NCBI GenBank assembly: GCA_007859995.1
Contig: SMSL01000001.1
Location: forward strand, 206,442 to 270,441
Reading direction: 5' to 3'
From: Candidatus Brocadiaceae bacterium S225
Lineage (GTDB): Bacteria; Planctomycetota; Brocadiia; Brocadiales; Scalinduaceae
Length of the DNA stretch: 64,000 nucleotides
Under the pieces are notes generated by a model that made no database searches, was not told the origin of the DNA, and saw only the letters and a list, made by a program, of their open reading frames with translations. The position numbers and the translations under genes are program-made. Numbering within the stretch: position 1 is the stretch's first letter; every line of letters begins with the position of its first letter. Below are positions 1 through 8,445 of this stretch, piece after piece.

Positions 1-10
1 ATGGAGGAAG

Positions 11-56
11 ACCACCCCTTAATCCCCTCCTTTCGAAGGAGGGGAAATGGGGTGGT
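11..56. repeat. Palindromic repeat at the window edge
   Basis: Inverted repeat with outer arms ACCACCCC / GGGGTGGT and inner arms CCCCTCC / GGAGGGG around TTTCGAA. It belongs to the same general style of palindromic dispersed elements seen at 2.1, 38.0, 40.9 and 63.9 kb. The open frame across it is a by-product of the repeat, not a gene. Confidence 0.7.
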
Positions 57-106
57 TAAATATTTGAATGTATTCCTCAACTTATTGAGAACTGATAAAT
101 TAAATT

Positions 107-847
107 ATGATAAAAAAAACAGATGTTTCAATAACGACCTGGATACTCATTGCATTTGGTACCGTAAACATTGCTTTCCTGGCTACCGGGAAATTGGGTT
201 TTAACGGAAAAGGTCTCGGCATAATTACAGCCGTAGCAATAACACTTGCCATGTATAGCTTTCTTTATAAGGATAATCCTGTATTTAAGATAGCTGAAAA
301 CATCTTCGTAGGAGTAGCCATGGGATATTCAATCATCATTGTCTGGTTTAATATCCTCAAACCAGATGTCTTTGAGGCCCTGATAGTACCAATGTTTAAA
401 GATACGGGTAATGCCCCTCAGTATTTGGTCATTGTCCCCACGTTACTTGGTCTATTTATGTTCCTAAGATTTTCATCTAAACTATCATGGCTCAGCAGAT
501 GGTCATTCGCATTTATAGTTGGAATGGGGTCGGGAATTGCTATTCCAAATTTTATAAATGCCATATTGCTGAGACAACTTGAACCTATGTTGGCGCCATT
601 ATATACAGGAAGTTTCTGGGGGACAATAGACACACTATTGGTTCTTATTGGAGTCGTATCAGTACTTTTCTATTTCTTCTTTTCCATGGAGCACAAAGGC
701 GTAATTGGAGGAGTTTCGGTGATAGGTATCTGGTTTCTTATGATCGCCTTTGGTGCTTCTTTCGGCTATACAGTAATGGCCAGAATGTCACTCCTGATAG
801 GACGAATACAATTCCTGTTAAAAGATTGGCTTGGAATAATACAATAG
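107..847 (+). CDS. Polytopic membrane protein of unknown function
   Basis: A 246-residue protein that I do not recognise. It is strongly hydrophobic, with about seven predicted membrane helices spread along its length (roughly residues 9-27, 33-52, 63-85, 105-122, 132-150, 172-195 and 203-225). No catalytic motif, signal peptide or cysteine pattern stands out. The start at ATG-ATA-AAA is the first start giving a short Lys-rich N-terminus before the first helix. It stands alone on the plus strand, with a palindrome upstream and minus-strand genes downstream, so context gives no functional clue. Confidence 0.75.
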   Translation: MIKKTDVSITTWILIAFGTVNIAFLATGKLGFNGKGLGIITAVAITLAMYSFLYKDNPVFKIAENIFVGVAMGYSIIIVWFNILKPDVFEALIVPMFKDTGNAPQYLVIVPTLLGLFMFLRFSSKLSWLSRWSFAFIVGMGSGIAIPNFINAILLRQLEPMLAPLYTGSFWGTIDTLLVLIGVVSVLFYFFFSMEHKGVIGGVSVIGIWFLMIAFGASFGYTVMARMSLLIGRIQFLLKDWLGIIQ

Positions 848-1017
848 AAAGCGTAAGAATTGTATATTGAAGATTGAAAAGAATAAGAACATTGATTTGA
901 GCTTTGAGCTTTTCATTTGATCTGTTTTGACTTAAATCATAAATCTTAATTCTTTTCTTTGCGTTCTCGGCGACTTTGCGGTGAATTTTGTTTTTCTAAA
1001 TCGTAAATCCATTCAGC

Positions 1018-2028
1018 TCACTTCTTCCTCTTCAATCCAGATAGCACGCCCATCCTCAGCAGTGGCAGCATTATCTCATGGTGGCCTGTGATGGAGTAAC
1101 CATGTGTGGTTGGACGTTTTACTACGTTTGTTTGAGGACGGTAATGCTGGATCATATCCATATTTACTGTTGTGAAATTTTGGACCTTTCTGCCGATATT
1201 CCTTGCGACCGTTATCGCTTTTAAGAATACCTCTGGCATTATGACTGCGGAGCCTACATTCAACCATATCCCCCCCTCAAGTTCGGAAACCACCGAGCAC
1301 AGAATCTTAAAATCGATATGGCTTGATTCTCCCATATCACTCCCTGATACACACGGATGCATGTGGATTATGTCTGTACCTATCGCGACGTGTACCGTCA
1401 CCGGGATGTTCAACCTGGCACCCTCTGCGAGGATACTGTGTTGTTTATATTTATTCTTATCTTTTATTATTTTATCTCCAAGTGCCCTGCCCAATCCCCG
1501 CCCAGGCACTGATGCCGCCACCTGAATTGCTTCCGCAGTTTCCTTCGCCATGCCGAAAGTTCCATCCTTCAGGCTGTGCGATACGTCTTCAGATGTCTCC
1601 CCTATTAATGAAATTTCGTAATCATGTATTGCACCGGACCCGTTCATTGCAACCGCGGTTACAATGCCTCGCTTCATTAAATCTATGACAATAGGTGACA
1701 GCCCGCATTTTATTACGTGAGCCCCTAATGCCAGAACTACCTGACGATTCTTATTGTGTGCCTTAACAATATTGTCAATTACATTTCTCAGACCATCGGC
1801 TGCCAGGACCTTTGGCAGTGAATCAATAAATTTATCGAAATTTTTAAACTCAGTGGGTTTGCCGAATTGTCCTATATTGACAAGGTTCTTTCTCTTTTTT
1901 ATTGAGTATGTCTTGACCTTTTTCAGGTCTATCGGTTTAATTTCTTTTTTCTGTTTTTTCAAAACGTAATCCTCTCTATATTCAATATTACATCCTCTAT
2001 GCTGACTACTCTTCATTATTTCTAACAT
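1018..2028 (-). CDS. Conserved soluble protein, possibly with a deoxyhypusine-synthase-like nucleotide-binding fold
   Basis: A 336-residue soluble protein rich in Gly and His motifs (GAHVIKCGLSPIVIDLM, MNGSGAIHDYE, IGTDIIHMHP, WLNVGSAVIMPEVFLKA). These are clearly those of an enzyme. The alternating beta-strand/Gly-rich pattern and the GSA-x3-PEV block recall NAD-dependent deoxyhypusine synthase-like proteins. The canonical active-site Lys segment is not obvious, so the family call is tentative. About 50 N-terminal residues are Lys-rich and weakly conserved, and a later start (for example at residue 5) is possible. The gene lies in a minus-strand run with lpxK, leuB and thiD but is separated from lpxK by a 245-bp repeat block. 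Confidence 0.6.
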   Translation of the reverse strand: MLEIMKSSQHRGCNIEYREDYVLKKQKKEIKPIDLKKVKTYSIKKRKNLVNIGQFGKPTEFKNFDKFIDSLPKVLAADGLRNVIDNIVKAHNKNRQVVLALGAHVIKCGLSPIVIDLMKRGIVTAVAMNGSGAIHDYEISLIGETSEDVSHSLKDGTFGMAKETAEAIQVAASVPGRGLGRALGDKIIKDKNKYKQHSILAEGARLNIPVTVHVAIGTDIIHMHPCVSGSDMGESSHIDFKILCSVVSELEGGIWLNVGSAVIMPEVFLKAITVARNIGRKVQNFTTVNMDMIQHYRPQTNVVKRPTTHGYSITGHHEIMLPLLRMGVLSGLKRKK

Positions 2029-2035
2029 GAAATGT

Positions 2036-2265
2036 CGGGTAAGAAACCCGACCTACTCCCGCTCCAGACCTCTCTTTCGAGGGGAGCATTCCCATTTTAT
2101 TGTATATAAAAGAGGTGGATTCACTTCGTTTAATCCACCCTACCTCGCACCATACGTTTGCTTATTTGTTGGGTGGATTAAGGCCGGAGGCCGAATCCAC
2201 GTATTCATGGGTATAATACCTGATTTACAAAAAATTGGGAATGCTCCCCTTTCGAGAGGACTCCA
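2036..2265. repeat. Mosaic of dispersed repeats; half of an 81-bp inverted pair with 63807-63887
   Basis: The gap between the 1.0-2.0 kb gene and lpxK consists of short palindromes. GTCGGGT/ACCCGAC lies at its left end. Two related units each contain a GGGGAGCATTCCCA block and a 'TGGATT...AATCCACC' block. The right unit, 2171-2251, is the reverse complement of 63807-63887 with only about two mismatches over 81 bp. No gene is supported here. Confidence 0.8.
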
Positions 2266-2273
2266 GAGTTAGA

Positions 2274-3344
2274 TCAAGATTTAAATACGCTATCTATTGC
2301 CGTTTTATAGAGATCAACTCCTTTTGTAATCTCTATTTCAATTTTCAAAGATAGTATGTTAGCATCTTTTATATTCATTTTCCTTATTTTTACCATATCT
2401 TTTTGTGTAACCACAATTGCATCTGCACCAAGTGATTGCGCATCAGAAACAACATCATCTATCTCTTCCTTAGTATAGACATGATGGTCCTGGAACCTCT
2501 TGTGCTTTACCAAATCTGCATCAAGCCCCTCTAAGGTAAAGGCGAAAGATTTGGGATTTCCTATTGCAGAGATGGCATAAATCCTTTTCCCCTTTAACCA
2601 CTCAAGCTCCAGAATTGAACTATTCATTACATTATCAATATGTACAGGAGCGTGTATCGATTCACAAATAGGCGCGTTGGTATTAATCCGGTTTAATATT
2701 GTATATATTGATTTAATGGTTTGTTCATTGCTCTGATTGCAGTGAGATATGATAAACAGATCTGCACGTTTAAGGTTTTTCAGTGGTTCTCTAAGGCTTC
2801 CTCTCGGTATAAGATTACCGCCTCCAAACGGATTAAGGGCATCTATTACAACTATATCAAGATCGCGCTTCAGCTTTAAATGTTGAAAACCGTCATCAAG
2901 TATTACGCAATCCACTCCAAAGTCACTGATTGCTTTTTTCCCGTTTTTTACCCTGTCCCTGCCAGCTAAAACAGGTACATCCTGAAGATTTTCCTTTAAG
3001 GCGAGACACTCGTCATTAACTATTTCATCGCTTTCCCGTGAAGAATTGTTACCGCCATAACCCCTGCTCAAAATGGCAACCTTCTTACCGATTTCACGAA
3101 GGTACTTTACAGAGAATTCGACAAGAGGTGTTTTTCCCGTACCTCCGGTGGTAATGTTTCCTATACTGATAACCTTTACCGGCAATCTTGTGCTTCTGAC
3201 AATACCCTTTTTGTAAAGAGTATTTCTTGTATTAAGTATCGCTAAATATGGTAAAGTAAATGTGGAAAGGGCAGATTTGACTATGGCGGCAATAAAACCT
3301 CTTTGCTGCCCGGACAGGATTGATATGTAATATTCCTTCACCAT
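2274..3344 (-). CDS. lpxK: Tetraacyldisaccharide 4'-kinase
   Basis: Phosphorylates the 4' position of the lipid A disaccharide precursor at the cytoplasmic face of the inner membrane, so the cell makes lipid A. The P-loop is clear (SIGNITTGGTGKTPL), followed by LSRGYGG, the DExxLA block, AGRDRV, the DDGFQH motif and NPFGGGNLIPRGSLREP, all LpxK signatures. One N-terminal hydrophobic segment acts as membrane anchor. The reading frame stays open 25 codons further upstream, but that extension is encoded by a dispersed repeat (GAACTCGATTCAGGATCTC). I therefore place the start at MVKEYY, giving 356 residues, slightly longer than E. coli LpxK. Confidence 0.93.
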   Translation of the reverse strand: MVKEYYISILSGQQRGFIAAIVKSALSTFTLPYLAILNTRNTLYKKGIVRSTRLPVKVISIGNITTGGTGKTPLVEFSVKYLREIGKKVAILSRGYGGNNSSRESDEIVNDECLALKENLQDVPVLAGRDRVKNGKKAISDFGVDCVILDDGFQHLKLKRDLDIVVIDALNPFGGGNLIPRGSLREPLKNLKRADLFIISHCNQSNEQTIKSIYTILNRINTNAPICESIHAPVHIDNVMNSSILELEWLKGKRIYAISAIGNPKSFAFTLEGLDADLVKHKRFQDHHVYTKEEIDDVVSDAQSLGADAIVVTQKDMVKIRKMNIKDANILSLKIEIEITKGVDLYKTAIDSVFKS

Positions 3345-3347
3345 AAG

Positions 3348-3421
3348 AGTGATAAGCAGAAAGCCTGGGTGGCATGGGCAACCCCGGTCCTGAACTCGAT
3401 TCAGGATCTCTTTGTCCATGC
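3348..3421. repeat. Dispersed repeat abutting lpxK
   Basis: Contains CTGAACTCGATTCAGGATC, a palindrome-like unit (TGAA...TTCA). A related fragment, GATCCTGAATCAAGTACAGG, lies near 38971-38990. It keeps the lpxK frame open and would add 25 spurious residues. Confidence 0.5.
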
Positions 3422-3434
3422 ATATTAATCGATT

Positions 3435-4082
3435 TTATTCCAGAGGAACAGACCAGTAAGCATTGTTCAGAAATTGTTTCCAGGAATTATATTTATTTGA
3501 ACCCAGCTTTAATTGAATAACTGGACAATGTCTCGGTTTAACCGGCTTACAAATCAACTTCATTCCGGCTTCTTCCGGCCTTCTGCCGCCCTTGTGTTTA
3601 TTACAATTTGTACAGGCACAGACTATATTCTCCCAATGGTTTGTGCCGCCCTGAGTTCTGGGTATAACATGATCCAGGCTCAGCTCTGATGTAGGAACCT
3701 TTTTACCGCAATACTGGCATTTATTATTATCTCTCGCAAAGAGGTTCTTTCTATTAAATTTGACATTTGCTTTAGGCAGCTTATCGTAAACAACTAACCT
3801 GATAATCCTTGGTACTCTGACTTCCAGTGAAAAAGTCTTGATGCTTTCGTACTGGTCATTATCTGACAACCCGCATTCTAACTTGAATGCGGAAACATCA
3901 ATCCAGCTTGAAAAATCGTAAGAATTATACTGCCCGTCATCTACAGATACAACCTCGGCACTCTCTTTACACAGCATCGTAAATGCCCTCTTTGCATTTA
4001 CGATATGTACAGCCGCAAAAAATTTGTTCAAAACCAAAACACTGGATTCCAACGCACTAGTACTCTGCATAAAGACTCCCAT
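3435..4082 (-). CDS. HNH endonuclease family protein
   Basis: A 215-residue protein with an HNH / zinc-ribbon nuclease fold in its C-terminal half: CQYCGKKVP, then LDHVIPRTQGG, then NIVCACTNCNKHKG. This gives the Cys4 zinc site and the catalytic His-Asn-His. The N-terminal half carries the VLVLNKFFAAVHIVNAKRAF block typical of the widespread chromosomal HNH family next to housekeeping genes. Members are often conserved single-copy genes and not mobile, and their role is not established. A start four codons further in (ATG preceded by GGGAG) is equally likely. Confidence 0.85.
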   Translation of the reverse strand: MGVFMQSTSALESSVLVLNKFFAAVHIVNAKRAFTMLCKESAEVVSVDDGQYNSYDFSSWIDVSAFKLECGLSDNDQYESIKTFSLEVRVPRIIRLVVYDKLPKANVKFNRKNLFARDNNKCQYCGKKVPTSELSLDHVIPRTQGGTNHWENIVCACTNCNKHKGGRRPEEAGMKLICKPVKPRHCPVIQLKLGSNKYNSWKQFLNNAYWSVPLE

Positions 4083-4155
4083 ATACTTCTTTAATTCTGT
4101 TTTTGTTTGTCTCTTATTTTAAGCCATTTATCAAGAGAATTTTGGCTTTCTCCTG

Positions 4156-4215
4156 AACATCTGCCAGCCAATATACCTTCAACGCTAATATCTTCATTCA
4201 GGTCAGGCAGATGTT
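4156..4215. terminator. Possible hairpin at the 3' end of leuB
   Basis: A 10-bp perfect inverted repeat (AACATCTGCC / GGCAGATGTT) with a loop of about 40 nt, one arm overlapping the leuB stop codon. There is no T-run, so an intrinsic terminator is only a guess. Confidence 0.3.
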
Positions 4216-5266
4216 ACGCAATACTCTCTGCTATAAGGTCGCCCACTTCAGAAGTGGAATAACCCATCTTACCGGCATTTACACCCTTAAGTTTGTTGCC
4301 TACAACATCAATTACCGCTCTTTCAATAGATGCAGCCGCTTCGTCCTCGCCTAACTGTTCAAGAAGCATTGTACATGCAAGTATGGCAGCAACCGGATTA
4401 ATAACATTCTTGTTAGTGTATTTCGGGGCTGATCCTCCGATCGGTTCAAACATGGAAACACCTTCGGGATTTAAGTTACCGCCCGCAGCGATTCCCATTC
4501 CACCCTGAATCATTGCACCCAGGTCGGTGATAATATCACCAAACATATTACAGGTTACAATAACGTCAAACCATTCAGGATTTTTCACCATCCACATACA
4601 GGTAGCGTCAACATGTGCATACTCACGTTTTATATCACTGTACTCTTCACCTACTTCATTAAACACACGCCACCACAGATCATGAGCATACGTCAAAACA
4701 TTTGTCTTTGCGCACAATAGCAGTTGTTTTCTCTTGCCTCGTTTTCTTGTATATTCAAATGCATAACGAATACAGCGCTCTACCCCCTGCCTGGTATTAA
4801 TCATCTCCTGAATCGCAACTTCCTCAGATGTTCCTTTCCTTAAGAACCCTCCTATACCCGCATACAGACCTTCGTTATTTTCACGCACCACAACAAAATC
4901 AATATCATCAGGTCCTTTATCCTTGAGCGGACAATCTACGCCCGGATACAGTTTTACAGGGCGCAGGTTTATGTACTGCTGTAACGCAAATCTTGCTTTC
5001 AGAAGCAAGCCCTTTTCGAGGATGCCCGGCTGCACATCCGGATGTCCAATCGCGCCCAGAAAAATTGCACTACATTGCCTAAGCTCCTCAATTACAGAAT
5101 CAGGTAAAATTTCACCTGTCTTTAAATACCGTTCACCACCAAGATCATAATTAACCAGTTCATACTTAATGCCGTACTTTTTACCAACTACTTCAAGCAC
5201 CTTCAATCCTTCTCGAACTACCTCAGGCCCGGTTCCGTCACCGGGTATAGTTGCTATTTTATACAT
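4214..5266 (-). CDS. leuB: 3-isopropylmalate dehydrogenase
   Basis: NAD-dependent oxidative decarboxylation of 3-isopropylmalate in leucine synthesis. The decarboxylating-dehydrogenase signatures are all present: [10 protein letters not shown] at the N-terminus, [12 protein letters not shown], the substrate-binding arginines, [12 protein letters not shown] with the metal-binding aspartates, and [15 protein letters not shown]. The 350-residue length matches LeuB. Isocitrate or homoisocitrate/tartrate dehydrogenases share these motifs. The short ENNEGLYAG form and the length favour LeuB, but substrate cannot be fixed from sequence alone. No other leu gene is adjacent. Confidence 0.85.
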   Translation of the reverse strand: MYKIATIPGDGTGPEVVREGLKVLEVVGKKYGIKYELVNYDLGGERYLKTGEILPDSVIEELRQCSAIFLGAIGHPDVQPGILEKGLLLKARFALQQYINLRPVKLYPGVDCPLKDKGPDDIDFVVVRENNEGLYAGIGGFLRKGTSEEVAIQEMINTRQGVERCIRYAFEYTRKRGKRKQLLLCAKTNVLTYAHDLWWRVFNEVGEEYSDIKREYAHVDATCMWMVKNPEWFDVIVTCNMFGDIITDLGAMIQGGMGIAAGGNLNPEGVSMFEPIGGSAPKYTNKNVINPVAAILACTMLLEQLGEDEAAASIERAVIDVVGNKLKGVNAGKMGYSTSEVGDLIAESIA

Positions 5267-5376
5267 TGTTATAAGTCCATTCCTTTATTTGAATTAGAAA
5301 ACTATTTGAAAAAGAGATACTAAGCAATTATTGATACTTTATCAAGAGAAAATGTTTAAATTTGTATGATATCAGA

Positions 5377-5450
5377 CTGAAGCTGAATGGCTTCAGCCTT
5401 CCATATTATACACTGAGACATGGCATTGGAAACCTGAAGGTTTCCGCTAC
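5377..5450. repeat. Two small adjacent palindromes (REP-like)
   Basis: CTGAAG-CTGAATGG-CTTCAG (5377-5396) and GGAAACC-TGAA-GGTTTCC (5428-5445) lie in the leuB-thiD gap. They look like a dispersed REP-type unit and could also form transcript hairpins. Confidence 0.5.
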
Positions 5451-5465
5451 GTCTTTAATAAAATA

Positions 5466-6284
5466 CTACTCACCGGTTTGATATGTAAAATCAGCTAACC
5501 TGTTACCTTTTCCAGGCATTGATGATTCTTTTATTGTTTTTGTTATAAATTTCCTTGCAACGATAATTGAACTTATCATGTCATTTCCTTTTGCCAGCCC
5601 AGTCGCTATTGCGGCGGAATACATACACCCTGTTCCGTGAACATTGTCAGTATTTATCCGTTTTTCCCTGAAATATTGGAACTCTTTTCCATCATAAAAG
5701 AGATCAATAATCTCTCCGTTTGTTTCATCGTCTTTACCGTCGCCATGATCCATGATATGTCCACCCTTAATCAATACATTTGATGCCCCCTGTTCAAACA
5801 GGGCACTGGCCGCGTCTTTAGTATCGGAAAGACTCTTTATCTTACGCCCTGTCAGGATTTCAGCCTCCGGAATGTTTGGAGTTACCAGGCATGATAATGG
5901 GATCAAGTCAGAGACTAGTATCATGACACCTTCTTCAGACAAAAGCCTTCGACCCATGTGGGAAGTGATGACCGGATCTACTACCAGATTTTTCAGGCTA
6001 TACTTCCTTAACATATCGCATACAACCGCAACAACATTCTCACTAACAAGCATCCCAGTTTTCAGAGAATCAGCTCCTATGTCTGAAACGACCGCATCTA
6101 TCTGTTGACCTACAACTGATGCCGGCACGTTGAAAACAGAACTCACGCCAAGAGTGTTTTGCGCTGTTATTGCAGTAATTGCACATGTACCGTAAGCGCC
6201 AAGTGCACTTATCACTTTGAGGTCAGCCTGCACACCCGCACCGCAACAAGAATCGGAACCGGCTATTGTAAGTACTTTATACAT
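5466..6284 (-). CDS. thiD: Hydroxymethylpyrimidine / phosphomethylpyrimidine kinase
   Basis: Ribokinase-fold kinase that makes HMP-pyrophosphate for thiamine synthesis. Visible hallmarks are TIAGSDSCCGAGVQADLK at the N-terminus, the TAITAQNTLGV strand, VVDPVITSHMG, TPNIPEAEIL, VLIKGGH and the anion-hole NVHGTGCMYSA near residue 220. The 272-residue length is normal. The usual 'MVAKSG' loop is 'ITSHMG' here, a modest deviation. No thiE, thiM or TPP riboswitch is evident next to it. Confidence 0.9.
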   Translation of the reverse strand: MYKVLTIAGSDSCCGAGVQADLKVISALGAYGTCAITAITAQNTLGVSSVFNVPASVVGQQIDAVVSDIGADSLKTGMLVSENVVAVVCDMLRKYSLKNLVVDPVITSHMGRRLLSEEGVMILVSDLIPLSCLVTPNIPEAEILTGRKIKSLSDTKDAASALFEQGASNVLIKGGHIMDHGDGKDDETNGEIIDLFYDGKEFQYFREKRINTDNVHGTGCMYSAAIATGLAKGNDMISSIIVARKFITKTIKESSMPGKGNRLADFTYQTGE

Positions 6285-6448
6285 TGAGACATTATACCAG
6301 AAGAAAAATCGAGAGTAACCTTAATACGTTTCTTAATTGAAAGTTTTTTTTACCATTTATGACTAAATATTTATTAATAGAGTTTTTTAAGGACACTTAA
6401 TAACCCATGTATGGTTCTGGTTCATCCAGGTTGGGTTTTACATTTAGG

Positions 6449-6477
6449 TTGACAACTATAAACAAAAGCGTTATATA
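6449..6477 (+). promoter_or_regulatory. Sigma-70-type promoter for the lipoprotein operon
   Basis: A perfect -35 box TTGACA (6449-6454) is followed after 17 nt by TATATA (6472-6477), about 30 nt upstream of the first start codon of the lipoprotein gene. Confidence 0.6.
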
Positions 6478-6508
6478 TTTTGTGTAAGTATTTGATTCTT
6501 ATTCGATT

Positions 6509-7225
6509 ATGCAGGCCAATTCAAACATGTCTTTAACAAAAAAAATAATCACTACATGCATTCTAATATCCGTCGCAATGACTCTGCAGTCATGCGGAGA
6601 CAGACGCTCTCCAATTGAACAGCTATCTGCTAAACTGAAGGATGTTCCGGAATATTCAATAATTCTGGAAGATATGCAGTCGACTGGCAGCATATTTAAA
6701 CATTATCATCATAAGTACAAAGTTATCATAAAGGAAGATATTCAGTATACCGGTTTTGTGAAAGTATCAGAACAATATTACCGCAAAAATGAGAACTATC
6801 TTGGGATGGCTTTACTGTCAAAGACTGCAGATGGTTACATGAAGACACCTTCTCCCCCGGGCTATCAATATGTCGGAAACTCAAAATATGGTGAGTGGAA
6901 GCAGGATAGCTCCGGTAATTCAATCTGGGCATTTTACGGTCAGTACATGTTCATGTCTCATATGTTCGGGATGGTTAGCAGGCCTGTGTACCGCAGTGAT
7001 TACGGCGCTTACACTGATTACCGGAAGAATAACAGACCGTATTATGGTAGTAACAACCAGTATGGCACAAACGGATCGGCAACAAAACAGACACACAAGA
7101 GCTTCTTCGATAGGAAGATGGCCAGGCAGAGAATGGCTAAACAGAGCTTCGCGCAAAAAGTGAAGTCAAGAGCTGGAAGAAGCCAGAGTCCATTCCGCAG
7201 TAGAGGAGGAGGGTTCGGGAAATAA
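6509..7225 (+). CDS. Lipoprotein upstream of a DUF350 protein
   Basis: A signal peptide ends in the lipobox L-Q-S-C (mature N-terminus CGDRRSP), so this is a lipid-anchored envelope protein of about 210 mature residues. The middle is unrecognised. The C-terminus is rich in Tyr, Asn, Gly and Arg and ends in a basic Gly-rich tail (GRSQSPFRSRGGGFGK). The signal peptide works from M1 or from M7 (6527). The stop overlaps the next start (TAATG), so the two genes are translationally coupled. Lipoprotein + DUF350 + membrane spermidine-synthase-like protein is a recurrent bacterial gene neighbourhood linked to envelope stress and polyamines. Confidence 0.8.
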   Translation: MQANSNMSLTKKIITTCILISVAMTLQSCGDRRSPIEQLSAKLKDVPEYSIILEDMQSTGSIFKHYHHKYKVIIKEDIQYTGFVKVSEQYYRKNENYLGMALLSKTADGYMKTPSPPGYQYVGNSKYGEWKQDSSGNSIWAFYGQYMFMSHMFGMVSRPVYRSDYGAYTDYRKNNRPYYGSNNQYGTNGSATKQTHKSFFDRKMARQRMAKQSFAQKVKSRAGRSQSPFRSRGGGFGK

Positions 7226-8070
7226 TGAATTTTGATAATCTAATCTCAGCTATTATATACCTGGTATGTTGCTATTTCCTGTTCTGGTTAGGAAAACTTG
7301 TTTATGACCTGATCCACAGAGACATCAACGTAAATGAAGAGTTGGTCAAAAAGGATAATTGTGCATTCGCGCTCTCTCTGGTTGGCTATTATTTTGGTTT
7401 AGTGTTTGCCATCGGCGGAGTTATAGTAGGTGATTCAGCCGGTCTGATAGCTGATCTGATAGACATATTTATATATGGACCAATTGCTATTATATTGTTG
7501 AACATCTCTACACTCACTAATGACAAGGTAATCCTGTATAAGTTCAACAATAAAAAAGAGATAATAAAAGATCAGAATGCCGGAACAGGTGTTGTTGAGT
7601 TGGCTATTTATTTAGCAACAGGTATGATAATCTTCGGCGCTATCTCCGGAGAAGGCGGAGGGATAATCACACTTCTGGCTTTCTGGGCTATCGGCCAGGT
7701 ATCTTTCATTATTACCGGTTATGTTTATAATCTGATCACACCCTATTGCTTACATGACGAAATTGAGAAAGACAATGTTGCCGCAGGTATCTGTTATGCC
7801 GGTGCTATTATTGGAGTTGCAAACATCGTCAGACATGCTATAGGTGAAGACTTTACCAGCTGGGGTGATAGTCTACTTACTCTTGGATGTTTCTTTGGCT
7901 TTGGTATCATCCTGTTACCTCTGATTCGTCTGTTTACCGATAAGGTCCTCCTGCCTGGAGCAAAACTGACTGATGAAATTGTTAATCAGGAAAAACCGAA
8001 TCTTGGCGCTGCCTTTATTGACGCTTTTTCTTACATAGGATCATCACTCCTCATTACCTGGTGTTTATAA
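7225..8070 (+). CDS. DUF350 (YjfL-type) inner-membrane protein, two tandem units
   Basis: A 281-residue membrane protein with about eight helices arranged as two similar halves. Each half has the pattern 'D(N/)xAxAxxxxGxxxGxxxxxxG': KKDNCAFALSLVGYYFGLV near residue 42 and EKDNVAAGICYAGAIIGV near residue 185. This internal duplication is typical of DUF350 proteins. The molecular role is unknown. It is coupled to the preceding lipoprotein by a 1-nt overlap and followed, after a repeat, by a spermidine-synthase-like membrane protein. Confidence 0.88.
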   Translation: MNFDNLISAIIYLVCCYFLFWLGKLVYDLIHRDINVNEELVKKDNCAFALSLVGYYFGLVFAIGGVIVGDSAGLIADLIDIFIYGPIAIILLNISTLTNDKVILYKFNNKKEIIKDQNAGTGVVELAIYLATGMIIFGAISGEGGGIITLLAFWAIGQVSFIITGYVYNLITPYCLHDEIEKDNVAAGICYAGAIIGVANIVRHAIGEDFTSWGDSLLTLGCFFGFGIILLPLIRLFTDKVLLPGAKLTDEIVNQEKPNLGAAFIDAFSYIGSSLLITWCL

Positions 8071-8184
8071 TGCGTTGCGAGTTTCGTGTTACGCGTTACT
8101 GCTACTGCAAGCAGGAACAACACACATCCAAAGAACATCATTTTCTATGGGATCGCTCGATTCGAAAATAGCCGAAAAGAACCC

Positions 8185-8286
8185 TGTCATTCCCGCAGTC
8201 TGTTGAGCGGGCATCTAGCCTGTCTGATTTCTGGATTCCCATTTTCCCGTCAGAGCGGATTCATCCGGGCGGGCATGGGAATGACA
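8185..8286. repeat. Palindromic dispersed element, copy A
   Basis: Terminal inverted arms TGTCATTCCC (8185-8194) and GGGAATGACA (8277-8286) enclose CTGGATTCCC-type sequence. The same element type recurs at 27411-27470 and 62744-62823. It separates the DUF350 gene from the spermidine-synthase-like gene and creates a spurious open frame. Confidence 0.75.
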
Positions 8287-8445
8287 AAGTTGCTTAATAA
8301 TCGCTCAAATTAGGTTGAATCAAGTTGCTTGTTCTAAATAATTCCTTTAATAAATCCCCTTATCCTGCTATTCTGTCTAATAAGTTAAATTATCTATTAT
8401 AATTATCAACTCGTAACCTGTAACTTGAAACTCGTAACCCGAACA

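Noticed and set aside
1..204. Open frame at the left end
   Set aside because: It is produced by a palindromic repeat and overlaps the better-supported membrane-protein gene at 107 in another frame.
8086..8313. 75-codon open frame after the DUF350 gene
   Set aside because: Encoded almost entirely by the palindromic dispersed element 8185-8286.
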